This document shows, piece by piece, positions 34,194 through 43,236 of a stretch of DNA of 64,000 nucleotides (the first letter of the stretch is position 1; every line of letters begins with the position of its first letter). The notes below the pieces were generated by a model, which saw only the letters and a program-made list of their open reading frames with translations, made no database searches and was not told the origin of the DNA. This DNA comes from DTWD01 sp963662965 (GTDB taxonomy: Bacteria > Acidobacteriota > Vicinamibacteria > Vicinamibacterales > UBA8438), in NCBI GenBank assembly GCA_963662965.1, contig OY759970.1, forward strand, positions 2,790,001 to 2,854,000, given 5' to 3'. Made by a program: the position numbers and the translations under genes.

Positions 34194-35019
34194 TCGAGCG
34201 AGTCTGAGAATCGGATGGCGGTTGAAGTTGGCGCTGCTGGCGGTCGCCTTGGTGGGCATGGTCGCGCCGTCGGTGGCCAGGTCGCAGGATGTACCCCGCG
34301 AGATCGCAATTCGAGTCGAGCAGTTCATGTTCACCCTGAAAAACATCGAGGTGGTCGAAGGTGAACGGGTACGGGTCCTGCTCGAAGCGGTCGATGTGCA
34401 GCACGGGTTTGCGATCCCCGACCTCGGCGTCCGCACGGTCGCGCGTCCGGGCGCGGATCCGACCGTGATCGAGTTCGTGGCCGAGACGGCGGGTCGCTAC
34501 CGCTTCGCCTGCGTGGTGTTCTGCGGGAGCGGCCACGGCGGGATGGTCGGCGTCCTGACCGTCGTGCCGGCGGGCGGGGCGGGAGAGGGCGGTGGTGGTC
34601 CCGATCGGGTCGACGATCTTAGTGTCGATGTCGTCGAGCCTGACTTCAATCTCGTGACGCTCCCGACCACGTTGCGCATTCCGCGCAACAGCTTCGCGTT
34701 TCGTCTGACGCACCGGTTTTCTCGGCCGCTGGCCGGTGGTCGCGGATTCGACAACCTCCTCGAGGACTTCTTTGGCTTCGACTCGTCGGCGTTCATCGGA
34801 CTGGAGCTGCGCTACGGCATTGCCCCTGGCGCGCAGGTTGCGGTCTACCGGAACAACAACCGCAACATTCAGATCTCAGGGAAATACAACGTCCTCTGGT
34901 CGCAGAGCGAGCACGGAATCGGCCTCGACGCCTACGTGTCAGTGGAAGGCACCGACAACTTCCGAGACGAATATTCGCCGGCGTTTGGCGCGATCATCTC
35001 GAAGCGCCTCGGCGACTGA
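34186..35019 (+). CDS. exported CuA-type cupredoxin fused to a DUF5777-like beta-barrel, ended by an in-frame TGA
   Basis: A 277-residue product. After a signal peptide (LALLAVALVGMVAPSVARSQ) a cupredoxin domain runs to about residue 125: the upstream ligand is in DVQHGFAIPDLG and the motif CVVFCGSGHGGM fits CxxxCxxxHxxM, the binuclear CuA site of cytochrome oxidase subunit II. A Gly-rich linker leads to a barrel (NLVTLPTTLRIPRNSFAFRL, DSSAFIGLELRYGIAPGAQV). The frame stops at TGA (35017-35019) inside the barrel and the same frame continues to 35364 with matching sequence. The ATG at 34186 is chosen for its AGGTGGGA context. Confidence 0.75.
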   Translation: MHSRASLRIGWRLKLALLAVALVGMVAPSVARSQDVPREIAIRVEQFMFTLKNIEVVEGERVRVLLEAVDVQHGFAIPDLGVRTVARPGADPTVIEFVAETAGRYRFACVVFCGSGHGGMVGVLTVVPAGGAGEGGGGPDRVDDLSVDVVEPDFNLVTLPTTLRIPRNSFAFRLTHRFSRPLAGGRGFDNLLEDFFGFDSSAFIGLELRYGIAPGAQVAVYRNNNRNIQISGKYNVLWSQSEHGIGLDAYVSVEGTDNFRDEYSPAFGAIISKRLGD

Positions 35020-35364
35020 GCCGCCGTGTACACGCAGCCGATGTGGGTCGGGAATACGGACAAGCCGCCCTTTCATCCGGAACCGGACTTCAGCTCAGAC
35101 GAAGAGAACTCGTTCCTCGTGGGGCTCGGGACGCGCGTCCGCGTGCTCGACACGGTCAACGTGACGGCAGAGATCGCACCCCGTGTCTACGGGTTTGACA
35201 ACGGCGATCACCACCTGAGCTTCGCGGTGGAGAAGCGCGTGGGAGGACACTTGTTTCAGGTCAACTTCTCGAACGGGCTCGGCAGCAGTCCGGCGCAGAT
35301 CGCCGGTGGCGGCGACATGGACGATTGGTTCATCGGGTTCAATATCACGCGCAAGTTCTACTAG
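35020..35364 (+). pseudogene. C-terminal part of the cupredoxin/beta-barrel gene beyond an in-frame TGA
   Basis: Reading on in the same frame after the TGA gives AAVYTQPMWVGNTDKPPFHP, then VGLGTRVRVLDTVNVTAEIA, PRVYGFDNGDHHLSFAVEKR and the terminal strand DDWFIGFNITRKFY, ending in an aromatic residue as barrels do. These strands complete the barrel begun upstream. The residue at the stop is usually arginine in relatives as I recall them, so CGA to TGA is the likely change. The GTG at 35026 could restart translation but has no ribosome binding site or signal peptide. Confidence 0.75.
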
Positions 35365-35388
35365 CGCACGATGCCACGACCGCGGCTG

Positions 35389-35805
35389 CTACTCCTTCAG
35401 GCTGTTCAGGTAGTTGACGATGTTCCAGACGTCGTCGTCGCTGATCCGGCCTTCCCACGGCTCCATGAAGTAGTCGGGCTCCACGCCGTTGCGGATGGCA
35501 TTAAAGATGTTGCCGTCGGCACACCCATCGAAGCAGTCGGCGTCGAGCAGGCTGGGCGCCGGGACGTCCGGCGGGGCGCCCGGGCCGTCGCCGACCCCGC
35601 CCGTCCCATGGCATGAGCGGCAGAAGCGGACGTAGATCTTCAGCCCGCCGGCGACCGATTCATCCGACATCGAGACCGGGTTGCCTGGCACGTCTTGGAT
35701 CCGAGTCGACTCGGCGGCGAGCAACGGCTGGTCGACGGTCGGGGACGTCCAGGCAGTGATGGCGACGACGGTGAGCGACGCGAGGACGAGCGAGCGGTAG
35801 CGCGT
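35389..35805 (-). CDS. periplasmic mono-heme cytochrome c, probable ACG start
   Basis: A class I cytochrome c of about 138 residues. The heme site is CRSCH in IYVRFCRSCHGTGGVGDGPG and the likely distal methionine is in EPDYFMEPWEGRISDDDVWN. The first standard start codon in frame, TTG at 35724, falls inside the mature protein. Upstream the same frame encodes RYRSLVLASLTVVAITAWTS, a clear signal peptide, preceded by ACG at 35805 with GGAG seven bases before it. Either ACG is used or an ATG has mutated. Two further cysteines (DADCFDGCADG) are unusual and could form a disulfide. It is divergent from the Oar-like receptor. Confidence 0.7.
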   Translation of the reverse strand, partial: TRYRSLVLASLTVVAITAWTSPTVDQPLLAAESTRIQDVPGNPVSMSDESVAGGLKIYVRFCRSCHGTGGVGDGPGAPPDVPAPSLLDADCFDGCADGNIFNAIRNGVEPDYFMEPWEGRISDDDVWNIVNYLNSLKE

Positions 35806-35885
35806 TCCGGATCTCCCGAACGTAGCGGTAGGCGCAGCCGCGTCAGTATACAGGGCATAGGTTTCGCTAAAATCAACGGCTGGAG

Positions 35886-38800
35886 ATGATGAGGACGACG
35901 GGGATGCGCGCGGTCGGGATCAGTATCCTGCTGGTGTGCGTCGTGTTGTCGGTGCCGGTGAGTGCGCAAACCAACACCGGCGAGATCGGCGGGATCGTGC
36001 GCGACGAGTCTGGGGGGGTGCTGCCTGGCGCCACCGTCATTGCGACACATCTCGGCACTGGATTTACGGTTCAACGGGTGACCGACGCCAACGGTCGGTT
36101 CTTCATGTCGTCGCTCCCGATCGGCGAGTGGGAGATCGCCGCCGAGCTCTCGGGGTTCAGCCGTTCCGTGCAGGTGGGGGTCGAGCTGCAGATCGGTCGC
36201 ACGCTCGACCTACAATTGCAGCTCAACCTCGGTCAGATCACCGAGGAGGTGACCGTCCAGGCGACGGCGCCGCTGCTCCAGCGTACGACGGCCGAAATCA
36301 GCGATGTCATTCCCAACCGGCAGGTCGAGCAGCTCCCGTTGAACGGACGCGCGTTTCTCCAGCTCGCGCAGCTCAGCGACGCCGTCGTGATTCCCCCCGG
36401 GGGGACCCGCGGGGCGGCGCTGCAGCAGGCGGGCCCGCTGCCCAGCGTGGGCGGCCAACGCGCCGGACATAACATCTATCTACTGGACGGTGTCAAGATC
36501 ACCGACGAGCTGTTCAACAACCTCGTCATCAATCCGTCAGTCGACTCGATCCAGGAGTTCAAGATCCAAAAGTCGATGTATCCGGCGGAATTCGGCGGCA
36601 AGGCGTCGGCGTTGATCAACGTCGCCACGAAGTCGGGGGCGAATCAGTACCACGGAAGCGCGTTTGCCTTCGTTCGCGATGAGCGCTTTGACAGGCGCAA
36701 TTTCTTCGATCCCCGCGACGAGCCGGTGCCGCCGCTCGACCAGCGTCAGTTCGGCGGTTCCTTTGGGGGGCCGCTGGTCAGGGACCGGACGTTTGTGTTT
36801 CTGAGCTATGAAGGCCAGCGGGTCGACCGGTCGCTGACCAAGACGTTTTCCGTACCGACGACCACGGTCCGCGGTGGCGACCTCCGTGGCGTGGGTCCCA
36901 TTTGTGATCCGTTGACCCGCGACCCGGCCACCGGCGTGTGCGGATCGTTTTTTGCGAACAACCAGATCCCGGCCGGCCGAATCGATCCGATCGCATCCAG
37001 CTTTCTGGAAAACGTCCGCTTGCCGTCGCGCGACGGTGAGGTGCAAAACCTCACAGCGATCGAGCAACTCGAGTCGGTCGTCGATCAATTCAGCGTGCGG
37101 CTCGACCACCGCTTCAGTCCGAACGACCTGCTCTTTGCGCGGTTCAGTACGTTCGATGCCGACGACGTGCAGCCGTTCGGGACGAGTGCGCAGCAGGAGT
37201 CGCTCATTCCCGGCTTTGGGCGGACGCTGGGGACCAAGACCCGAAATCTCGCGTTGAGCTACACGCGCACAATTGGCACGTCGATGCTGAACGAGACGCG
37301 GTTTGGGTGGATGAGTGTCGATGGTGGACAGACGAGCCTTAACCGTGGGAGCGACTTTGCCGGTGCCGTCGGTCTCCAAGGGGTGACCCGAGACCCCCGC
37401 GACGTCGGGTTTCCGCAGATCGACACCAGCGGGCTCTACAGCCCGATGGGCGATCCGACGAGCTTCATCTTCCGCCGGAACGAGCACTTCGAGCTGTACA
37501 ATAACTTTCTGGTCGATCGTGGCGCGCACCGAATGAAGTTCGGGGGCTACTGGTTCCACCTCAAGCTCCGTCCCGAGAACCCCGATACCGCGCGCGGCAG
37601 TTTCCTCTACACCGGGCAGTTCAGCGGGGACCCGTTCGCCGACTTCCTCCTCGGGTACCCAGTCCAGGCGCGGTCGGGGACCGGTGGGCGGGGTGACGAG
37701 GATGCGCGCACCAATTGGATTCACTTCTACGCCCAGGACGATTGGCGTCTGCGCGACAACCTGACGGTCAACTTTGGGCTGCGCTACGAGATCAACCAGC
37801 ACATGTACGACGTCGACAACAGGCTGTCGTCGATCGACTTTTCCGTGCCGGGCGGGCGTTACGTCATCGCGAGTGACGACGACGGCAACATCTCGCCGGC
37901 GGCCAGCGAGCTGCTGCCTGTCATCCCGATTCCGTGGGTCACGTCGGCCGAGATCGGATGGGATCGCAGCCTGCTCCGGCCGAGCAAGAAGCGCTTTGCG
38001 CCGCGTCTCGGCTTCGCGTTCATGCCGGACGACAGCGGCCGGACGGTCATTCGCGGCGGCTACGGCGTGTTCCTGAATCAGTGGGCCTACAGCGTCCAGA
38101 CGGCGTTCACACGTAATCTGCCGTTCTTCTTCGTCAAGCAGGTCGACGTGCCGGCCGGGCAGTTCGTGCCGACGTTCGACACACGCACCATCCTCGCGTC
38201 GGATCCGACCGGCAGCATCGGCGGATCGATCATGGACCACGACTTCAAGGTCGAGTACACACAGACGTGGAGCGGCGGCATCCAGGCCGAGATGACGCCG
38301 GGCACCGTCTTCGAGGTCTTCTATATGGGCTCGTACACGATCGGGGCCGACAACTCGACCGTGCGCAATGTGCCGCTGCCCGGCGTCGGTTCGATCAGCG
38401 ACCGCCGCGATGTTCCGGAGCTGGCCGGCATCCGGGCGATCCGGTTCGACGGGACGTCGATTTACCACGCCGTGACGTTCAAGGCGGTGCGGCGGCTGCG
38501 CAACAATCTATCGTTCAATACCGCTTACACGCTGTCACGGTCGCGAGACGATGCCTCGAGTCCCGGACCGACCGCCTTCGAGCCGAACCTCCCGCAGGAC
38601 GTCCGCAACATCTTTCCGGGCGAGCAGGCGCTGTCGAGCTTCCACCATCGGCACCAGTTCGTCGGCAGCGGCACCTACGAGCTGCCGTTCCTGCAGGGCG
38701 CGGGCGGCTGGCGCAAGGAGTGGTTGGGCAACTGGCGGGTCAACGGGGTGGTGACCCTGCGGTCCGGCGCCCCGTTCACGGTGAACATCATCGAAGACCG

Positions 38801-39170
38801 CGCCAACATCGGCGCCGGTCCGGCGCAGCGTCCGAACCTCACCGGAGACCCCAACCTGCCAGGTGGACAACGCGTGCCCGAGCGGTGGTTCAACACCGAG
38901 GCGTTCTCGCTGCAGGATCCGTTCACCTTCGGGACCGCCCCTCGCAACCCGGTCTTTGCGCCTGGCTACGCCAACGTGGACATGTCGCTGGCGAAGAGCT
39001 GGTACCTGTCGGCCGGCAGCCGCCTCGAGTTCCGGTGGGAGATCTTCAACCTGCTCAACCGGGCCAATTTCGACGTCCCGAATCGGTTCTTTGGCTCGGC
39101 GAACTTCGGTCGGATCTTTAGCGCGCTAAACGCCCGCGAGATGCAGTTTGGGATGCGATATTCCTTTTAA
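35886..39170 (+). CDS. Oar-like TonB-dependent receptor
   Basis: A 1094-residue outer-membrane protein of the large Oar family that is expanded in acidobacteria. A signal peptide (GISILLVCVVLSVPVSAQ) is followed by a carboxypeptidase-regulatory domain (IGGIVRDESGGVLPGATVIA, residues about 28-115), a plug (PLNGRAFLQLAQLSDAVVIP, GGQRAGHNIYLLDGVKITDE, NVATKSGANQYHGSAFAFVR) and a barrel ending REMQFGMRYSF. The substrate is unknown; such receptors are thought to import glycans or large organic compounds. GGAG is close to ATG codons at 35886 and 35889. An alternative start is 35904. Confidence 0.9.
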   Translation: MMRTTGMRAVGISILLVCVVLSVPVSAQTNTGEIGGIVRDESGGVLPGATVIATHLGTGFTVQRVTDANGRFFMSSLPIGEWEIAAELSGFSRSVQVGVELQIGRTLDLQLQLNLGQITEEVTVQATAPLLQRTTAEISDVIPNRQVEQLPLNGRAFLQLAQLSDAVVIPPGGTRGAALQQAGPLPSVGGQRAGHNIYLLDGVKITDELFNNLVINPSVDSIQEFKIQKSMYPAEFGGKASALINVATKSGANQYHGSAFAFVRDERFDRRNFFDPRDEPVPPLDQRQFGGSFGGPLVRDRTFVFLSYEGQRVDRSLTKTFSVPTTTVRGGDLRGVGPICDPLTRDPATGVCGSFFANNQIPAGRIDPIASSFLENVRLPSRDGEVQNLTAIEQLESVVDQFSVRLDHRFSPNDLLFARFSTFDADDVQPFGTSAQQESLIPGFGRTLGTKTRNLALSYTRTIGTSMLNETRFGWMSVDGGQTSLNRGSDFAGAVGLQGVTRDPRDVGFPQIDTSGLYSPMGDPTSFIFRRNEHFELYNNFLVDRGAHRMKFGGYWFHLKLRPENPDTARGSFLYTGQFSGDPFADFLLGYPVQARSGTGGRGDEDARTNWIHFYAQDDWRLRDNLTVNFGLRYEINQHMYDVDNRLSSIDFSVPGGRYVIASDDDGNISPAASELLPVIPIPWVTSAEIGWDRSLLRPSKKRFAPRLGFAFMPDDSGRTVIRGGYGVFLNQWAYSVQTAFTRNLPFFFVKQVDVPAGQFVPTFDTRTILASDPTGSIGGSIMDHDFKVEYTQTWSGGIQAEMTPGTVFEVFYMGSYTIGADNSTVRNVPLPGVGSISDRRDVPELAGIRAIRFDGTSIYHAVTFKAVRRLRNNLSFNTAYTLSRSRDDASSPGPTAFEPNLPQDVRNIFPGEQALSSFHHRHQFVGSGTYELPFLQGAGGWRKEWLGNWRVNGVVTLRSGAPFTVNIIEDRANIGAGPAQRPNLTGDPNLPGGQRVPERWFNTEAFSLQDPFTFGTAPRNPVFAPGYANVDMSLAKSWYLSAGSRLEFRWEIFNLLNRANFDVPNRFFGSANFGRIFSALNAREMQFGMRYSF

Positions 39171-39191
39171 AGACTGGGAACGTTGCCGCGG

Positions 39192-40256
39192 ATGCTCACT
39201 GCAGACGATGTGAAAGCGCTGGCGCGGGACGTCGGGTTTGATCTCTGCGGGATCGCCCCGGCCGAGGCGTTTCCCGAGCTCCGTTTCCTCGACGACTGGC
39301 TCGAACGGGGATACGCCGGCGAGATGCGCTACATGTCGCGGACGGCGCGTCGCCGCCAGGACGTGCGCGAGGTCGTCCCGTCGGCGCGCTCCGTCGTCTC
39401 GCTGGCCACGCTCTACAACACCGATCGCCCGTATTCGACTGAGCTCGACGATCCGGCCGAGGCCAAGATCTCGCGTTACGCCTGGGGCGCCGACTATCAC
39501 GACGTGCTGCAGCAGCGGACCGAGACGCTGCTGAGCCGGATGCGCGCCGCCTCCCCGGCGACGTTCGACGGCCGCTGCTACGTCGACACCGGACCGGTGC
39601 AGGAGCGCGTCTACGCGCAGTACGCCGGCCTCGGGTGGATCGGGAAGAACACCTGTCTCATTCATCCGGACCAAGGGTCGTGGTTTTTCCTGTCGGAGAT
39701 CATCACCAGCCTGCCGCTCGAAGCGGATGCGCCGCAGCTCGACCAATGTGGAACGTGCACGTTGTGTCTCGAGGCGTGTCCGACCGACGCGCTGCGTGCG
39801 CCGGGCGTGCTCGACTCGACCCGCTGTCTGTCGTATCTGACGATTGAGCTTCGCGGGCCGATCCCCGAGACGCAACGCGCGGATCTCGAGCGCCACGTGT
39901 ATGGGTGCGACATCTGCCAGGACGTCTGTCCCTACAACGCCGCTGTGCTACGCTCTGATGATCCGGCATGGCAGCCGCGGCCGGGGTTCGACCGCCCGAC
40001 GCTGGCTACGCTATGGCGCCGGTCGGACGGCGAGTTGGCGCAGCAGCTCGACGCGAGCGCCATGTCGCGCGCTGGCCTTATCGGACTGCGTCGCAACGTG
40101 GCCGTGGCGCTCGGGAACGCAGGAGAGGAAGCGGCGTCGGTGTTGAACGAGCCGGCGGCGCCGGAGACGGCGTCGCGCGCGGATCCGACCGTCGCGGAGC
40201 ACATCGCGTGGGCGCAGGCACGCCTCGGTGCCCGCTCACGTCGTCAGCAATCGTGA
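39192..40256 (+). CDS. queG: epoxyqueuosine reductase
   Basis: QueG reduces epoxyqueuosine to queuosine in tRNA, using cobalamin and two [4Fe-4S] clusters. The 354-residue protein starts MLTADDVKALARDVGFDLCG and has SRYAWGADYHDVLQQRTETL, the active-site region CYVDTGPVQERVYAQYAGLG and WIGKNTCLI, and the two ferredoxin motifs CGTCTLCLEACPTDAL and CDICQDVCPYN. A C-terminal HEAT-like part (LIGLRRNVAVALGN) follows. The ATG at 39192 is preferred over a TTG nine bases upstream. No other queuosine gene is nearby. Confidence 0.93.
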   Translation: MLTADDVKALARDVGFDLCGIAPAEAFPELRFLDDWLERGYAGEMRYMSRTARRRQDVREVVPSARSVVSLATLYNTDRPYSTELDDPAEAKISRYAWGADYHDVLQQRTETLLSRMRAASPATFDGRCYVDTGPVQERVYAQYAGLGWIGKNTCLIHPDQGSWFFLSEIITSLPLEADAPQLDQCGTCTLCLEACPTDALRAPGVLDSTRCLSYLTIELRGPIPETQRADLERHVYGCDICQDVCPYNAAVLRSDDPAWQPRPGFDRPTLATLWRRSDGELAQQLDASAMSRAGLIGLRRNVAVALGNAGEEAASVLNEPAAPETASRADPTVAEHIAWAQARLGARSRRQQS

Positions 40257-40288
40257 GAGAATACGCTTGGGTAACCGGCGCTTCTCGA

Positions 40289-40882
40289 ATGGACTCCGTC
40301 AAGGCTTACCGCTCGCTCGCCCCGTCACTGCTGGTCTCGATGCCGCAGCTGCACGATCCCAACTTCGAGCGAAGCGTCATCCTCCTATGCGAGCACAGCG
40401 AGGAGGCGGCATTCGGTTTGGTGCTCAACCGTCGCACGGAGATGCCCGCCTCCGACGTCATTCGAATGACGCCCCCCGTGTCGTCCGGTCGCGGCAGTCG
40501 CGCCGCGATTGGGGACCCCGGTTTGGAGCTCTGGATCGGTGGCCCGGTGGAGCCAGAGCGCGGATGGATCTTGATGGGCGACGAGTCCGGCGACGACGAC
40601 ACGGTGCGGGTATGCGACGGGATCTTCCTGTCGACCTCGCCGCAGCTGTTGCGCAAGCTCCTCGAGGAGCCGCCGCCGCCCCGAACTCGGTTCCTGACCG
40701 GCTACGCGGGCTGGGGTGCGGGGCAACTCGACGCCGAGCTGGCCGCGTCGGCGTGGCTTCACGCCGATATCGATCTCGACATCGTCTTTGACACGCAGCC
40801 GACCGACATGTGGGAGACGACGATCCGCCGCATGGGGGCCGATCCCTCCCTCCTGCAGATGGGCGGGGGGACGGTTCATTAA
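40289..40882 (+). CDS. UPF0301/AlgH (YqgE) family protein
   Basis: A 197-residue cytoplasmic protein. It has the UPF0301 signature: LAPSLLVSMPQLHDPNFERS, VILLCEHSEEAAFGLVLNRR, LWIGGPVEPERGWILM and the C-terminal RFLTGYAGWGAGQLDAELAA with WLHADIDLDIVFD. A disordered insertion (SSGRGSRAAIGDPG) is longer than usual. The ATG at 40289 is chosen because the upstream frame is a shadow of queG. The family's role is still unclear. A three-hairpin repeat starts five bases after the stop. Confidence 0.9.
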   Translation: MDSVKAYRSLAPSLLVSMPQLHDPNFERSVILLCEHSEEAAFGLVLNRRTEMPASDVIRMTPPVSSGRGSRAAIGDPGLELWIGGPVEPERGWILMGDESGDDDTVRVCDGIFLSTSPQLLRKLLEEPPPPRTRFLTGYAGWGAGQLDAELAASAWLHADIDLDIVFDTQPTDMWETTIRRMGADPSLLQMGGGTVH

Positions 40883-40886
40883 TCAA

Positions 40887-40975
40887 CCGGGGCTGACCGC
40901 CCCGGACCGCATCGCCGGCACTCGTGGGGGCCCCTTCGCCCCACTCCGTGCCGGCGGGGGCGCGCCGTGCGCGCC
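40887..40975 (+). repeat. three-hairpin intergenic element, copy 2
   Basis: Hairpin 1 is CCGGGGC-TGACC-GCCCCGG (40887-40905). The outer stem of hairpin 2 is GCCGGCAC paired with GTGCCGGC, around an inner TGGGG/CCCCA stem. Hairpin 3 is GGCGCGC-CGT-GCGCGCC (40959-40975). It separates the convergent UPF0301 and hydrolase genes. Confidence 0.85.
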
Positions 40976-40979
40976 CTGG

Positions 40980-41960
40980 CTAATCCGTCAAACACCCATC
41001 GAACCAGTCGAGCGCCATCTGCGCCGACTCCTCGAAGGACCGTCGATAGACGTCGTAGTGCGTGATTTCTGGGATCACCAGATACTCGGCGCGGGCGCCG
41101 TTCGCCTTGGCCCGCGTGACGGTGAGCTCTCCGGCTTGGTGGCGGTCGAACAACTCCTCGTTCTCGGCGTCGATGACCAACAGTGGAATGCTGATCCGCG
41201 ACGCGTCATCGACCGGCCGGTAGCCGAGCACCTTGTCGAGGTGGGCCCATCCGTTCAAGTTGGGGGCCTTGTCTGTCGCCTGCGGCAGCCGAGCGATCTC
41301 GCCGCGCGCCCACCGGATCGCCTGGAGGCGCGTGTAGGCTTCCACGTCGATGCCCGAGTCCTTCCACGACGTGCGGGCTAGGTCGAGCGAATCGGCCGCC
41401 GCGACTTGGCCGACCGCGCATGCCGCGCGCGGCTCGTTGGCGTCGACCCAGATGGCGTGCGCGCCCGAGTAGCTTGATCCCCAGTATCCAAGTCGATCGA
41501 GATCAGCACGTGCCTCGCCCTCGATGAAGTCGAACGCCCGGCGAGTGTCAAGCGTTTGGTCGATCGGGTCGACGATGCGGCGGACCTCCTGCGCCATGAC
41601 CGCACCTTTGCCGTTGGCCCCGCGCTCCGGCCATCTCGCCGATCACGACGAGCTTGCCGTCGCTGTCGCCCCAGCCGCGGTAGTCGAACGCCAGCACGAC
41701 GTACCCATTCGTGTCGAACGTCACGGCGTTGCGGACCAGGCCTGCCTTGGTCTCGCCCCAGCCGTGGCTCATCACGATGGTCGGCAGCCGGCGTCGGCCG
41801 ACCAGTACAGGTCGCCCGCCATCCGCGTGCCCTCGCTCCAGATATCGACGGCGCGGTGGGTCGCGTCATCAGGCACCGAAGGTCTGTGCTGCGCGACGGC
41901 GCCGGCTGGCATGAGGAGCATGGCGGTCAGCAGAATCACGAAGGTGTGGGGAACGCGCAT
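40980..41960 (-). pseudogene. exported alpha/beta hydrolase with two frameshifts
   Basis: Three frames assemble one dienelactone-hydrolase-like protein. The first gives a signal peptide and VDIWSEGTRMAGDLYWSADA; near 41775 the frame changes to LPTIVMSHGWGETKAGLVRN and VVLAFDYRGWGDSDGKLVVI; near 41620 it changes again to MAQEVRRIVDPIDQTLDTRR, the nucleophile GYWGSSYSGAHA, LLVIDAENEELFD (acid) and IPEITHYDVYRRSFEES (histidine). All catalytic pieces remain, so either the decay is recent or the indels are assembly errors. A full-length product would be about 325 residues. Confidence 0.75.
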
Positions 41961-41979
41961 GGGATGCCTCCCGTCTACG

Positions 41980-43236
41980 TCATGGCTCGCGCCGATAGAC
42001 GACGCCGTCTTTCATCACGAAGCGGACACGCGACATAGCGGTGATGTCCTCGAGGGGATTGCCCTCCACCGCGACGAGATCCGCGCCGAACCCGCGGGCG
42101 ATCTGACCGAGCGTCTCACCGAACCCCAGCGCGCGCGCCGCCCGCGATGTCGCCGACACGATGGCGTCCATCGGGTCCTGCCCGCCGTTCTCGACGCGCG
42201 CGATGAACTCCTCGAAATTCCGTCCATGCGCGCCGGCGACCGCGTCGGTGCCGAAAATGATCTGCACGTCTGGATTCTGCAGCGTTCGTGAGAACGTGAC
42301 GTATCCACGACGGCGCGCGTCAGCCATCAACGCGAAGCCTTCCGGAGTGTAGTTGCCGACCCCGATGAACTGGTCGCGGTGCTCCTCGTAGTTGTCGTAG
42401 ATCAAGCCGAGATGCGGGTCGAGGTAGGTGCCGTGCTCGGCCAGCAGCGCGATCGTGTCGACGTCGTAGCGGTTGCCGTGCTCGACGGACGTACAGCCGG
42501 CGCTCGCGGTCTGGCTGACGACCTGCGAGCCGTAGGCGTGCACCGCGACACGGAGCCCCTGCGTCTTGCCTTCCTCGCAGGCGGCGGCGATTTGGGCGTT
42601 GCTCAACATCCGGCCGCCACCGTCGCGAATACTTGCCGACGCAAACACCTTCACGACGTCGGCCCCGTCAGCCTTGACCTGTCGAATGTGGGTTCGAATG
42701 GCGTCGACATCGCCGGTGTTGACGGTCACCGGTCGCAGTGACGTCAGCACGCGCGGTCCCGGAAAATCGCCCCGCGCGATCCAGTCCCGAAGCTCGGCAT
42801 CGATTGGGCTGCCGAGGCTCTGGACGGTCGTGAAGCCGGCCATCAACGTACGGTACGCGTTCGACACCGCGTAGAGCATCGACTCCGTCGGCGTTTCGTC
42901 GGTGGTGGCGCGATGCACCTTGCCGTCGGGATCGAAGTGCGACGCGAGGTGGACATGCGTGTCGATCCATCCCGGCATCAGGGTCAGGTCGGAGAGGTCG
43001 TAGGTCACCGCACCGCGGAGTCCGTCGACGCGGGTGATCTCGGCGCCGGAGACGAAGACACGCGCGTTGGGGCGCGTGTTTCCGGCGCCATCGATTATCA
43101 ATCCTGCGCGAATGGTGATCGGGCTGTCTTGGGCTTGGCTGAGCGCGACAGAGGGCGGGCCGGGGAGGCCAATGACGCCGGCGAGGCCGATCGCGATGAC
43201 GACGGCGAGACGCACAGCGGCGCGGGTGGGTCGCAT
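41980..43236 (-). CDS. exported metal-dependent amidohydrolase
   Basis: A 418-residue amidohydrolase-superfamily protein with a signal peptide (AVRLAVVIAIGLAGVIGLPG). Metal ligands are seen in MPGWIDTHVHLASHFDPDG, in AVHAYGSQVVSQTASAGCTS and VEHG, and the catalytic aspartate in IIFGTDAVAGAHGRNFEEF. The carboxylated lysine is probably in GADVVKVFASASI. Xaa-Pro dipeptidase or imidazolonepropionase-like branches are closest. The ATG at 43236 shares its A with the rsgA stop (TGATG), so translation is coupled. Confidence 0.88.
   Translation of the reverse strand: MRPTRAAVRLAVVIAIGLAGVIGLPGPPSVALSQAQDSPITIRAGLIIDGAGNTRPNARVFVSGAEITRVDGLRGAVTYDLSDLTLMPGWIDTHVHLASHFDPDGKVHRATTDETPTESMLYAVSNAYRTLMAGFTTVQSLGSPIDAELRDWIARGDFPGPRVLTSLRPVTVNTGDVDAIRTHIRQVKADGADVVKVFASASIRDGGGRMLSNAQIAAACEEGKTQGLRVAVHAYGSQVVSQTASAGCTSVEHGNRYDVDTIALLAEHGTYLDPHLGLIYDNYEEHRDQFIGVGNYTPEGFALMADARRRGYVTFSRTLQNPDVQIIFGTDAVAGAHGRNFEEFIARVENGGQDPMDAIVSATSRAARALGFGETLGQIARGFGADLVAVEGNPLEDITAMSRVRFVMKDGVVYRREP

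Noticed and set aside
34186..35364. TGA at 35017 read as selenocysteine
   Set aside because: No SECIS-like hairpin is evident directly after the TGA, and the position is in a barrel strand rather than a redox site.
39968..40288. N-terminal extension of the UPF0301 gene
   Set aside because: The stretch overlaps the end of queG in another frame and has low-complexity composition; the family starts at MDSVKAYRSLAPSL.
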